A stretch of DNA of 64,000 bases from Bog-473 sp963711065 (GTDB lineage Bacteria > Actinomycetota > Acidimicrobiia > Acidimicrobiales > RAAP-2): assembly GCA_963711065.1 (NCBI GenBank), contig CAVQCO010000009.1, positions 62,001-126,000 on the forward strand, given 5' to 3'. The notes under the pieces were generated by a model. That model ran no database searches and had not been told where the DNA came from. It saw only the letters and a program-made list of their open reading frames with translations. Numbering within the stretch: the stretch's first letter is position 1; every line of letters begins with the position of its first letter. This document shows positions 45,905 to 55,263 of this stretch, in pieces. The translations under genes and the position numbers were made by a program.

Positions 45905-46764
45905 GCCCCAAGAGCCGGCCGCCGCGCCGCGACCAGCGCACCCCGGACCGGCGCCGCGACCAGCGCCCGCGCGGCCGTCCCCGCCCCGAGGTCCTGAGCG
46001 AGCTCGGCGGGGACCAGGTCGAGGGCCGCCGCGCCGTGCTCGAGCTGCTGGCGGTGGGGCGCCGCAACGTTCGCCGCGTCCTGTTGGCCGAGGACCAGGA
46101 CCCCTCGGCGCAGCTGGACCGGATCGAGGAGCTGGCCGCTCGCCTGCGGGTCCCCGTCGAGACCGTGCCCCGGGCCCGGCTCGATGCCCAGGCCCGGACC
46201 GAGGCGCCCCAGGGCGTGCTCGCCTTGGCCCGCCCGCTCGAGCCCGTCGCCCTCGAGGACCTGTGCCGACCCGGGCGCGGCGGGACGGCGCCGTTCCTCC
46301 TCGTGGCGGCCGGCATCACGGACCCCCGGAACCTGGGCGCGCTCCTGCGCAGCGCCGAGTGCGCCGGCGTCACCGGGGTCGTGCTGCCCCGCCACCGCTC
46401 GGCCCGCCTGTCGCCGACGGTGGCCAAGACGGCGGCCGGGGCCATCGAGCACCTGCCCTTCGCCGTGGTGGGCGGGGTGCCCGCCGCGCTGAGCGAGCTG
46501 CGCGAGCTCGGGGTGTGGTCGATCGGGCTGGCCGGGGAGGCGGAGCAGTCGCTCTACGACCTGCCGCTCGGCCAGGGCCCGGTGGCCCTCGTGGTCGGCA
46601 GCGAGGAGAAGGGGCTGGCCCCCCTGGTGCGCCGGCGCTGCGATGCGGTGGCCGCCATCCCCCAGCACGGGGCGCTCCCCTCGCTCAACGTGGGCGTGGC
46701 GGGCGCGGTGGCCTGCTTCGAGGTCGCCCGCCAGCGAGGCGCGGGCCCGGGAGCGCGCGGTTAG
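45901..46764 (+). CDS. rlmB: 23S rRNA (guanosine-2'-O)-methyltransferase RlmB-like (TrmH family)
   Basis: A 287-aa SPOUT methyltransferase. A basic, low-complexity N-terminus (~30 residues) precedes the L30e-like substrate domain starting at VEGRRAVLELLAVG. The C-terminal knot has AAGITDPRNLGALLRSAECAG, LVVGSEEKGLAPLVRRRCD and SLNVGVAGAVACFE. It probably methylates G2251 of 23S rRNA. Start GTG 45901 overlaps the ispF stop. Its end overlaps the mscL end on the opposite strand by four bases. Confidence 0.9.
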   Translation: MSPKSRPPRRDQRTPDRRRDQRPRGRPRPEVLSELGGDQVEGRRAVLELLAVGRRNVRRVLLAEDQDPSAQLDRIEELAARLRVPVETVPRARLDAQARTEAPQGVLALARPLEPVALEDLCRPGRGGTAPFLLVAAGITDPRNLGALLRSAECAGVTGVVLPRHRSARLSPTVAKTAAGAIEHLPFAVVGGVPAALSELRELGVWSIGLAGEAEQSLYDLPLGQGPVALVVGSEEKGLAPLVRRRCDAVAAIPQHGALPSLNVGVAGAVACFEVARQRGAGPGARG

Positions 46765-47177
46765 GCCGCGGCCGCCAGCTCCGACGTGCAGAAGGCGCAA
46801 CGGCGCGCCGCCACCGGGATGTCGCTCAGGCACTCGGGGCACGGCCGCGTCTCGGGCTCGGGTTCCTCCTTGGGCAGCAGGTTCAGCCGGCGCATCAGCG
46901 AGGTGAGCGGTACGACGACGGCGAAGAAGACGACCGTCGCCACGATGAGGAACGACAGCACGGCGTTGACGAACGAGCCGTACTTGAACGTGGAGCCGTG
47001 CACCTTGAAGCTCAGGCCCCCGAAGGCGGGCTTGCCGAAGATGGCGGCGATCAACGGCGTGATCAGGTCCGCCACGAAGGCGGTGACCATGGCCGTGAAG
47101 GCGACGCCCACGACCACGGCCACGGCCAGGTCGACGACGTTGCCCCGCAGGACGAACTTCTTGAAGTCGGACAGCAT
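46761..47177 (-). CDS. mscL: Large-conductance mechanosensitive channel MscL with C-terminal zinc ribbon
   Basis: About 138 aa. MLSDFKKFVLRGNVVDLAVA is the N-terminal amphipathic start; two transmembrane helices follow (ending FADLITPLIA-like and FLIVATVVFFAVVVPL). After the second helix comes an extension with CPECLSDIPVAARRCAFC, a four-cysteine zinc-ribbon motif seen in some actinobacterial MscL proteins. The ATG at 47177 is chosen over an upstream start. It opens on hypo-osmotic shock to release solutes. Confidence 0.92.
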   Translation of the reverse strand: MLSDFKKFVLRGNVVDLAVAVVVGVAFTAMVTAFVADLITPLIAAIFGKPAFGGLSFKVHGSTFKYGSFVNAVLSFLIVATVVFFAVVVPLTSLMRRLNLLPKEEPEPETRPCPECLSDIPVAARRCAFCTSELAAAA

Positions 47178-47265
47178 GCGTGCCTCCCAGCTCTTGCCTA
47201 CCCACCCCGCACGGCCCGCACGCACGCCGACGCCGCAGGCGCCCCGCCATGTCCTGCAGGAACGG

Positions 47266-47338
47266 AGCCCGAGGCAGGAGTCGAACCCGCGACGTCTTCA
47301 TTACAAGTGAAGTGCTCTACCGACTGAGCTACTCGGGC
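47266..47338 (-). tRNA. tRNA-Thr(UGU)
   Basis: The minus strand gives a full cloverleaf: acceptor GCCCGAG/CUCGGGC, D arm with AGCUCAGUCGGUAGAGC, anticodon loop CUUGUAA with anticodon UGU, and GGGUUCGACUC in the T arm. UGU reads ACA threonine codons. CCA is not encoded. Confidence 0.95.
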
Positions 47339-47433
47339 GCAGGGCCCAGCCTACAGGCCCCGGACCTCGATTCCGGGCCCGACCAGCGCAAAGGCTTGCT
47401 TCGGCCGGGGGGGCGGGGCAGGCTGGACCCCCA

Positions 47434-48033
47434 ATGGACGACGAGCAGCCGCAGACGGGCATGTCCGGCGCGCTCTCGGTCGGGCGGGCCGCGGTCGTCC
47501 TGGCGCTCTTCGTCGCCGCCGTGGCCATCCTCGTGGCGGTCGGCACGCGGGAGAGCGTGAGCGGCGAGCCGAGCACGGCCCCCACCACGACGCCGACCAC
47601 GGTCGCGGCCGGCGGCTCGACGACGACGACCGCGGCGGGCGCCACGACGACCACCGCCGCCGCGACGACCACGACGGCCCATCACGGCCGGCGGGGCCCG
47701 ACCACGACGACCACCACCGTGCCCGCGAGCACCGTGAGCGTCGTGGTGGCCAACGGCACGAGCACCAACGGCCTCGCCGGGCACTACACCTCGGTCATCG
47801 GCGCCGGCGGCTGGGCGATGAAGCCGGCCATCGACGCCGCCACGAGCGTGCCGACCTCCGCCGTGTACTACGCGCCGGGGTTCCAGCCCGAGGCGACCGC
47901 CATCGCCGGCTCGATCGGCGTGAAGTCGACGGAGGTGCTGCCGATCTCCACCGCCACGCCGGTCAGCTCGACCAGCGGGCTGGACGTCATCGTGGTCATC
48001 GGCGCGGACCTCGCGACGACGACCACCACCTGA
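47434..48033 (+). CDS. Membrane-anchored LytR C-terminal domain protein
   Basis: A 199-aa protein: a short cytoplasmic N-terminus, one helix (AAVVLALFVAAVAILVAVGT), a Thr-rich linker of ~55 residues (TTTT runs, likely flexible or glycosylated), then a LytR_C domain (VSVVVANGTSTNGLAGHYTS, ending VIVVIGADLA) facing outside. LytR_C domains are found with or without LCP phosphotransferases that attach polymers to the wall; no LCP domain is here. The next gene begins two bases after its stop. Confidence 0.8.
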   Translation: MDDEQPQTGMSGALSVGRAAVVLALFVAAVAILVAVGTRESVSGEPSTAPTTTPTTVAAGGSTTTTAAGATTTTAAATTTTAHHGRRGPTTTTTTVPASTVSVVVANGTSTNGLAGHYTSVIGAGGWAMKPAIDAATSVPTSAVYYAPGFQPEATAIAGSIGVKSTEVLPISTATPVSSTSGLDVIVVIGADLATTTTT

Positions 48034-48035
48034 CC

Positions 48036-48850
48036 TTGGCGGCCGCGCCGCTCCCCGCGCCGTTCTGGCGCATGGCGGCCGCACCGGCGCAGAGCGCGTT
48101 GTTCCTCGACTTCGACGGGACGCTGGCCGCCATCGTCGAGGACCCGACGGGCGCCCGGCCCCTCCCGGGCGTCCCTGCCCTGCTGGCCGAGCTCGCCCGC
48201 ACGTTCGCGCTGGTCGCCGTGGTGTCGGGCCGGCCCACCGCGTTCCTGGCTGCCGTGCTGGGCGAGCCGGCTGGGGTGACCCTGGCCGGCCTCTACGGCC
48301 TGGAGCGCGCGCTGCGCGGCCCCGAGCACGCGGCGTGGGCCGCGGTCGTCGACGACGTCGTCGCCGAGGCCAGGGCCGAGGCACCCCCGGGGTCTACGTC
48401 GAGCCCAAGGGGCTTACGGTCACGCTGCACTGGCGGCGCGCGCCCGAGCAGCGGGACTGGGTGCTGGCCTTCGCCGAGCGCCAGCACGAGCAGCGCGACC
48501 TGGCCGTCCACGAGGGCCGGACCGAGCGCGAGCTGCGCCCGCCGCTCCCGGTCGACAAGGGGACCGTCGTGCGCGCGCTGGCGGCCGAGCACGCGGACCA
48601 GCTCCGCGCCGTCGCGGTGTTCGGCGACGACGTCGGCGACCTGCCCGCGTTCGCGGCGGCGGAGGAGCTGACCACACCCGAGGGCCGGCCGCTGGCCGCG
48701 GTGAGGGTGGCAGCCGTCGACGCCGAGAGCCCCGCCGATGTGGCCGCCGCGGCCGACCTCACGGTGCACGGCGCCGCCGGCGCGGTGGAGCTGCTGCGTG
48801 CGCTGGCCGACGCCGCCACGGCGGCGATGACGCCGCCCGATCAGCCCTGA
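48036..48850 (+). CDS. otsB: Trehalose-6-phosphate phosphatase-like HAD enzyme (one frame break)
   Basis: The first half has the HAD motif LFLDFDGTLAAIVEDPTGAR and VVSGRPTAF; the second half YVEPKGLTVTLHWRRAP and VFGDDVGDLPAFAA. One base is missing near 48391; restored, the protein is ~272 aa and typical of OtsB/GpgP-like phosphatases. It probably dephosphorylates the product of the opposite-strand GT20 enzyme or of GpgS. TTG start at 48036. Its last ten bases overlap the otsA end. Confidence 0.75.
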
Positions 48851-50223
48851 GCCGCCGCCAGCTGGTCCGCCCACCAGTCCGCCGCGGTGCGCCCGCGCAC
48901 GGCCGCCCGCAGCGCCGCCGCACGTCGGGCCCGCTCGGGCGCCGGCATGCGCAGCGCCACATGCAGCGCCTCGGCCGTCGCCGTCACGTCGAAGGGGTTG
49001 ACGCCGAGCGCCCCGTCTCCGCCCAGCGCCAGCTCCTCCCATGCCCCCGCCTGCCGGGAGAGCACGAGGACGCCGTCGGCCGCGTTGAGCAGCGGGCCCT
49101 CCTTGGCCACGAGGTTGAGGCCGTCGCGCACGGGGTTCACCAGCAGCACGTCGGAGAGCGTGAGCGCGGCGAGCGAGCGCGCCCGGTCGTCCTCGACCGC
49201 CAGCACGATCGGCGTCCACCCGTCCGGCCCGCCGAGAGCGTGGTTGATGCGCTCCGCCGTGTGCACCACGTCGGCCCCGTAGGCGAGATACTCGGCCAGC
49301 CCCTGCCGGCTGGGGTACGCCAGCGCGACGTGCACCACCTCGCCGCGCCACTCGGGGTGCGTCCCCAGCAGCTCCTCGAAGGCGAGCATCCCCCGCACGA
49401 TGTTCTTCGAGGGCTCCATGCGGTCGGCCCGGGCGATGATGCGGCGCCCGCCGACCTCGGCGCGCAGCGCCGCGGCCGCGGCCGCGCACGCCGGCGACGA
49501 CGCCTCCTCCTCGAGGACCCCCGCATCGGGGCCGAGCGGGGCGACGAACGTCGCCGGCGCCGTCCGGCCCGCCGCCGCGTAGCAGGCCCGGAAGCCGGCC
49601 TCCCACTGGTGGCAGTGGAACCCGCAGGCGCCGTAGCCGGCCATGCCGTCGAGCAGCTCGGCGGCCGCGTCGTCGGGGAGCACGCCGAAGAGGGCGGGAT
49701 CGGCGAAGGGCGTGTGCAGGAAGTGCACCGAGCGCAGGTCGGGCCGCTGTTCGGCCAGCATGCGCCCGAGCAGAGAGAAGTGGTAGTCCTGCACGAGCAC
49801 GGTGTCGCCCTCGCCCGCCCGTGCCACGACCACGTCGGCCACGGCCCGGTTGTAGGCCCGGTAGCCCGCCCAGGCGGCGCGCCAGTGGCGGTCGAGGCGG
49901 GGCCGGTGCGGCAGGTCGAAGAGGTGGTGGTGGACGTACCACAGCGTCGTGTTGGCGACGACGTCGTAGGCCTGCCGGTAGGTGTCGTCGTCGACCACGA
50001 CCGGGACGAGGTCGAGCCCGTCCTCGGTCATCAGCCCCCGGGCGACCGCCTCGCGGTCCGCCGCCCCCATCGTCACCGAGGCCCACGTCGTGCCGCTGCC
50101 CGTGAGGAGCCGGTGCAGCGAGGAGGCCAGCCCGCCCGCCGCCGGCGCCGGCGTGAGCGCGCCGTCGGGCCCCGCCCGGAAGCTGAGCGGGCCGCGGTTG
50201 GAGACGACGATGGTCCGGCTCAC
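48841..50223 (-). CDS. otsA: Trehalose-6-phosphate synthase-like glycosyltransferase (GT20)
   Basis: A 460-aa GT-B enzyme. IVVSNRGPLSFR is the N-terminal glycine/arginine loop of OtsA, VLVQDYHFSLLGRMLAEQRP and SVHFLHTPFADP follow, RADRMEPSKNIVRGMLAF is the phosphate-sugar-binding site, and SDVLLVNPVRDGLNLVAKEG is the nucleotide-binding end. It would join glucose from a nucleotide sugar to glucose 6-phosphate, or a related acceptor. It is divergent in family detail from the commonest OtsA proteins. GTG 50223 overlaps the stop of gpgS, so the two are cotranscribed. Confidence 0.8.
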   Translation of the reverse strand: MSRTIVVSNRGPLSFRAGPDGALTPAPAAGGLASSLHRLLTGSGTTWASVTMGAADREAVARGLMTEDGLDLVPVVVDDDTYRQAYDVVANTTLWYVHHHLFDLPHRPRLDRHWRAAWAGYRAYNRAVADVVVARAGEGDTVLVQDYHFSLLGRMLAEQRPDLRSVHFLHTPFADPALFGVLPDDAAAELLDGMAGYGACGFHCHQWEAGFRACYAAAGRTAPATFVAPLGPDAGVLEEEASSPACAAAAAALRAEVGGRRIIARADRMEPSKNIVRGMLAFEELLGTHPEWRGEVVHVALAYPSRQGLAEYLAYGADVVHTAERINHALGGPDGWTPIVLAVEDDRARSLAALTLSDVLLVNPVRDGLNLVAKEGPLLNAADGVLVLSRQAGAWEELALGGDGALGVNPFDVTATAEALHVALRMPAPERARRAAALRAAVRGRTAADWWADQLAAAQG

Positions 50224-51011
50224 GGTCGCGGCAGCGACGACGGGGGGACGCGCTCGAGGGCGGCCCGCAGCACGTCGACGGCCTGGGGCCGCAGCTCGTG
50301 CAGGGGGCGGTTGCGGTGGATGCGCTCGCCCAGGTCGACCTGGGCCAGGCGCTCCGGCCCGAGGGCCCGCGCGAGGTCGATCAGCAACCCGAGCTCGACG
50401 CCGTAGCCCGAGGCGAAGCCGAGCTTCTCGAAGACCCAGCGGTGGCCGGCCGTCTCGCCGGCCAACGGTTGGCGCACCCACGAGAGCTCCGGGAAGAGCA
50501 GGTCGAGTAGGGGCCGCGCCACGAGCTCGGTGACGCGCCCGCCGCCGGTCGGCTCTCCGTGCAGCGGCCGCGTGTAGAAGCCCTTGACCAGCACCACCTG
50601 CTCGGTGGTGAGCAGCGGCCCGAGCAGGCCGGTGACGAAGGCGGGGTTCGTGTTGGCCACGTCGGCGTCGAGATACACGACCAGGTCGCCGCTGGAGGCC
50701 GCCAGCGCGGCGGCCATGGCCTGCCCCTTGCCGCCGGCCCCGCCCGGGCCGGCCACGACGCGGGCCCCGGCGTCCCGGGCCTGCGGGGCCGTGTCGTCGG
50801 TCGACCCGTCGTCGAGCACGATCACCTCGTCCACCAGGCCGTTGCCCCCGTGGGAGGCCAGGAAGGGCTGGACCACCGCCCGGACGACCGAGCCCACCGT
50901 CGAGCCCTCGTCCCGGGCCGGGATGCACACCGAGACCGTCTGCCCGGTGCGGGCCTTGGCGGCGAGGACGGCGCCGGTGGGGAAGTCGCCGTGTCCGAAG
51001 GTGTGGGGCAC
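50220..51011 (-). CDS. gpgS: Glucosyl-3-phosphoglycerate synthase GpgS
   Basis: A 263-aa GT81 glycosyltransferase transferring glucose from a nucleotide sugar to 3-phosphoglycerate. VSVCIPARDEGSTVGSVV starts the GT-A fold, DEVIVLDDGSTDDTA follows, VYLDADVANTNPAFVTGLLG carries the DxD-type metal site, and VKGFYTRPLHGEPTGGGRVTEL plus QPLAGETAGHRWVFEKLGF match GpgS of mycobacteria. Its product is the first step to glucosylglycerate (compatible solute) and, in mycobacteria, methylglucose polysaccharides. Start GTG 51011. Confidence 0.9.
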   Translation of the reverse strand: MPHTFGHGDFPTGAVLAAKARTGQTVSVCIPARDEGSTVGSVVRAVVQPFLASHGGNGLVDEVIVLDDGSTDDTAPQARDAGARVVAGPGGAGGKGQAMAAALAASSGDLVVYLDADVANTNPAFVTGLLGPLLTTEQVVLVKGFYTRPLHGEPTGGGRVTELVARPLLDLLFPELSWVRQPLAGETAGHRWVFEKLGFASGYGVELGLLIDLARALGPERLAQVDLGERIHRNRPLHELRPQAVDVLRAALERVPPSSLPRP

Positions 51012-51038
51012 GCCCCCGATTCAAGCAGCCGGGCTGCG

Positions 51039-51068
51039 TTGAGGTGGCCGTGCGGGGCAGGCTACGAT
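51039..51068 (+). promoter_or_regulatory. Promoter of the thrC leader
   Basis: TTGAGG (51039-51044), an 18-base spacer and TACGAT (51063-51068) place the transcript start at about 51075, at the edge of the SAM-I aptamer. Confidence 0.6.
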
Positions 51069-51074
51069 GGATCC

Positions 51075-51162
51075 CATCATCCAGAGCGACTGAGGGACGG
51101 GCCCGGTGAAGTCGCGGCAACCAGTGCAGAGCACCTGGTGCCAATGCCCGATCGATGAGGAG
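51075..51162 (+). ncRNA. SAM-I (S-box) riboswitch upstream of thrC
   Basis: The leader has the SAM-I core in order: AGAGCGACTGAGGGACGGGC, then CCGGTGAAGTCGCGGCAACC, a hairpin (CCAGTGC-AGA-GCACCTGG), and GGTGCCAATGCCC. GCGACT pairs with AGTCGC for P2, and TCATC (about 51078-51082) pairs with GATGA (51154-51158) for P1. The closing strand of P1 overlaps the GAGGAGG ribosome site (51156-51162), so ligand-stabilised P1 could hide it: control at translation is likely, and no separate terminator is seen. Confidence 0.88.
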
Positions 51163-51167
51163 GACCG

Positions 51168-52418
51168 ATGGTCGATTTCGTGACTGGGCTGCGTTGTCGT
51201 GAATGCCAACGCGCCTTTCCCGCCGAGGCACTGCACGTCTGCGACTACTGCTTCGGGCCGCTCGAGGTGGCCTACGACTACGAGCGCATCGCGGCCACGG
51301 TCAGCCGTGAGCGCATTGCGGCCGGGCCCCGCTCCATCTGGCGCTACCGCGACCTGCTCCCCGTCGACGACGAGACGCCGGTGGACCTCGGCGCCGGCTT
51401 CACCCCGCTCGTGCGGGCGGACCGCCTGGCCGCCGAGCTCGGGCTGGGCGAGCTGTGGATCAAGGACGACACCGCCAACCCGACGGGCTCGTTCAAGGAC
51501 CGGGTCGTGTCCGTGGCCCTGACCAAGGCCCGCCAGCTCGGCTTCAAGGTGGCCGCCTGCGCGTCGACGGGCAATCTGGCCAACTCGGTGGCGGCGCACG
51601 CGGCCCGGGCGGGCATGGACTCGGTGGTGCTCATCCCCCACGACCTCGAGGCGGCCAAGGTCACGATGACCGCGGTCTACGGCGGCACGGTGATCGCCGT
51701 CGAGGGCACCTACGACGACGTCAACCGCCTGTGCGCCGAGCTCACGAGCGAGCGACCGAGCTGGGCCTTCGTCAACGTCAACGTGCGCACCTACTACGCC
51801 GAGGGCTCCAAGACCCTGGCCTTCGAGATCGCCGAGCAGCTCGGCTGGCAGGCGCCGGACCACGTCGTCGTCCCCATCGGGTCGGGCAGCCAGCTCACCA
51901 AGGTGGCCAAGGGCTTCGCCGAGCTGGGCAAGGTGGGGCTCCTCCCCGAGGAGCCCGCGGTGCGGGTCTCGGGCGCCCAGGCCGAGGGCTGTGCCCCGGT
52001 CGCCACCGCCTTCCTGGAGGGCACCGACGCCATCCGGCCGGTCAAGCCCAAGACCATCGCCAAGTCGCTGGCCATCGGCAACCCGGCCGACGGTTGGTAC
52101 GCGCTCGAGGCGATGCGGAGCTCGGGCGGTTCGTGCGCCGCGGTGACCGACGACGAGGTGGTCGAGGCGATCGGGCTGCTGGCCCGCACCGAGGGCATCT
52201 TCGCCGAGACGGCCGGCGGCGTCACGATCGCGACGTTGGCCAAGCTGGCCGCCTCGGGCGCCGTCCGTCCCGACGAGCGGGTGGTGGCCCTGGTCACCGG
52301 GCACGGGCTCAAGACCGTGGAGGCCCTGACCGCCACCCCCGGCGCCGGCCCGTCCGCCACCATCGCCCCCACCCTGGCGGCCTTCGACGCCGTGGTCACC
52401 GAGGAGCCCGCCCGATGA
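51168..52418 (+). CDS. thrC: Threonine synthase ThrC
   Basis: A 416-aa PLP enzyme converting O-phosphohomoserine to threonine. The N-terminal zinc-ribbon-like C10xxC13 / C25xxC28 pair is followed by the PLP lysine in NPTGSFKDR, ACASTGNLANSVAAHAARAG for phosphate, VVPIGSGSQLTKVAKG and GIFAETAGGVTIATLA. It is preceded by a SAM-I riboswitch and a strong ribosome site. Phosphohomoserine also feeds methionine, so SAM control here is unusual but logical. cysO follows with an ATGA overlap. Confidence 0.93.
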   Translation: MVDFVTGLRCRECQRAFPAEALHVCDYCFGPLEVAYDYERIAATVSRERIAAGPRSIWRYRDLLPVDDETPVDLGAGFTPLVRADRLAAELGLGELWIKDDTANPTGSFKDRVVSVALTKARQLGFKVAACASTGNLANSVAAHAARAGMDSVVLIPHDLEAAKVTMTAVYGGTVIAVEGTYDDVNRLCAELTSERPSWAFVNVNVRTYYAEGSKTLAFEIAEQLGWQAPDHVVVPIGSGSQLTKVAKGFAELGKVGLLPEEPAVRVSGAQAEGCAPVATAFLEGTDAIRPVKPKTIAKSLAIGNPADGWYALEAMRSSGGSCAAVTDDEVVEAIGLLARTEGIFAETAGGVTIATLAKLAASGAVRPDERVVALVTGHGLKTVEALTATPGAGPSATIAPTLAAFDAVVTEEPAR

Positions 52419-52690
52419 GCCTGACCGTCCGCATCCCCACCCAGCTGCGCACCCTGACGGGCGGTGCCGGCGAGGTCGAGGTGGAGGGGGCCACGGTGGG
52501 CGAGGCCCTCAAGGCCCTCGACGCCGCCCACCCCGGCCTGGCCGAGCGTCTCTTCGACGACGCCGGGGGCCTGCGTCGCTTCGTCAACGTCTTCCTGGCC
52601 GACGAGGACGTCCGCTTCCTCGACGGCCTGGCCACGCCGGTCTCGCCGGGCCAGACCCTCTCCATCGTCCCCGCCGTCGCCGGCGGCTGA
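52415..52690 (+). CDS. cysO: CysO-like ubiquitin-fold sulfur carrier protein
   Basis: A 91-aa beta-grasp protein ending in AVAGG, where the C-terminal Gly would be thiocarboxylated by a MoeB-like enzyme. RFVNVFLADEDVRFLDGLAT and the terminal SIVPAVAGG align closely with M. tuberculosis CysO. CysO carries sulfur for cysteine made from O-phosphoserine by CysM, and related carriers feed homocysteine synthesis. The thrC-cysO-groEL order is also seen in streptomycetes. It shares the SAM-I-controlled transcript of thrC. Confidence 0.88.
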   Translation: MSLTVRIPTQLRTLTGGAGEVEVEGATVGEALKALDAAHPGLAERLFDDAGGLRRFVNVFLADEDVRFLDGLATPVSPGQTLSIVPAVAGG

Positions 52691-52761
52691 GCTCGCCGGC
52701 GGACCCCCGGCGGGGGCCCCGCGGTCCGCCCTTGCGCCCGCCGCCCGGAGATGGTTTCCTA

Positions 52762-52788
52762 TTAGCACTCACATGACGAGAGTGCTAA
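52762..52788 (+). promoter_or_regulatory. CIRCE element (HrcA operator) of groEL
   Basis: TTAGCACTC - nine bases - GAGTGCTAA is a perfect match to the CIRCE consensus arms, placed 17 bases before the groEL ATG and overlapping the promoter/leader. HrcA should repress groEL here until heat shock. Confidence 0.97.
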
Positions 52789-52804
52789 CGGAGGTTTGAC
52801 CCAG

Positions 52805-54424
<1,620 letters not shown>

Positions 54425-54529
54425 AACGCCCTCCCCAGGGCCCCAGGGGGCCGGTGTCACCCCGATGCCACGGCGCTGCAACAGCGAAATGTGACACTGG
54501 GACCGCCTCACCCCCAACCGAGGCTGATC

Positions 54530-54559
54530 GATGCGCCCGGCCCTCAGGCCGGGCGCATC
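54530..54559 (+). terminator. Strong hairpin after groEL
   Basis: A 13-base-pair perfect GC-rich stem (GATGCGCCCGGCC / GGCCGGGCGCATC) with a CTCA loop, followed by only a weak T-rich stretch. Another imperfect inverted repeat (GGTGTCAC/GTGACACTGG, about 54452-54499) lies closer to the stop codon. Likely terminator of groEL. Confidence 0.65.
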
Positions 54560-54588
54560 GTGTTGTGGGGGCTCCGTATGCTGGCGAC

Positions 54589-55263
54589 GTGGCCCTGACC
54601 CCGACGACCGGCTGGGGGGTCCTCCACCTCTTCTGCCGGCTGGAGCCCGACTTCGACGCGAACGCCCTGCGCAACGCCGTGAGCGCCGCCGAGGCGGACG
54701 GCTACCAGGTCGTCCCGGTGGCGCTCCTCGGCCACAAGGCCGACCTGGGGCTGATGGCGCTGGGCCCCGACGTGTGGCGGCTGCGCCGCTTCCAGACCGA
54801 GGCGGTGGCGGCCGGCCTCGTGGCGACCGGGTCCTACGTCTCGCTGACCGAGATCTCCGAGTACGCGGCCGGGATCCCCGACGACCTGCGCCGGGCCCGC
54901 CTCTTCCCGCAACTGCCGCCGGAAGGCAAGGCTGCCTTCTGCTTCTACCCGATGACCAAGCGCCGGGGCGAAGAGCACAACTGGTACGCGCTCGGCTTCG
55001 AGGTCCGCAAGGAGCTGATGGTGGGCCACGGCAAGGTGGGGCGGACCTTCCACGGGCGCGTCCTCCAGGTGATCACCGGCTCCACCGGGCTCGATGACTA
55101 CGAGTGGGGCGTGACCCTCTTCGGCACCCATCCCGACGACCTGAAGGAGTGCGTCTACGAGATGCGCTTCGACGAGGCCTCCGCCCGCTACGCCGAGTTC
55201 GGCCCCTTCTACACCGGCATGGTGGGCCCCCTCGACGAGGTGCTGGCCGCGCTCACCGCGTGA
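54589..55263 (+). CDS. hemQ: Coproheme decarboxylase HemQ (chlorite-dismutase family)
   Basis: A 224-aa protein. FCFYPMTKRRGEEHNWYALG holds the catalytic Tyr region of HemQ, and RTFHGRVLQVITGSTGLDDY supplies the proximal His. It converts coproheme III to heme b with peroxide, the last step of the coproporphyrin-dependent heme pathway used by Actinobacteria and Firmicutes. GTG 54589 is six bases after TATGCT (54577-54582), suggesting a leaderless transcript. Its stop overlaps the start of larE. Confidence 0.92.
   Translation: MALTPTTGWGVLHLFCRLEPDFDANALRNAVSAAEADGYQVVPVALLGHKADLGLMALGPDVWRLRRFQTEAVAAGLVATGSYVSLTEISEYAAGIPDDLRRARLFPQLPPEGKAAFCFYPMTKRRGEEHNWYALGFEVRKELMVGHGKVGRTFHGRVLQVITGSTGLDDYEWGVTLFGTHPDDLKECVYEMRFDEASARYAEFGPFYTGMVGPLDEVLAALTA

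Noticed and set aside
54452..54499. A riboswitch between groEL and hemQ
   Set aside because: Only an imperfect inverted repeat with a large loop; it is better seen as part of the 3' end of the groEL transcript, and hemQ appears to be leaderless.
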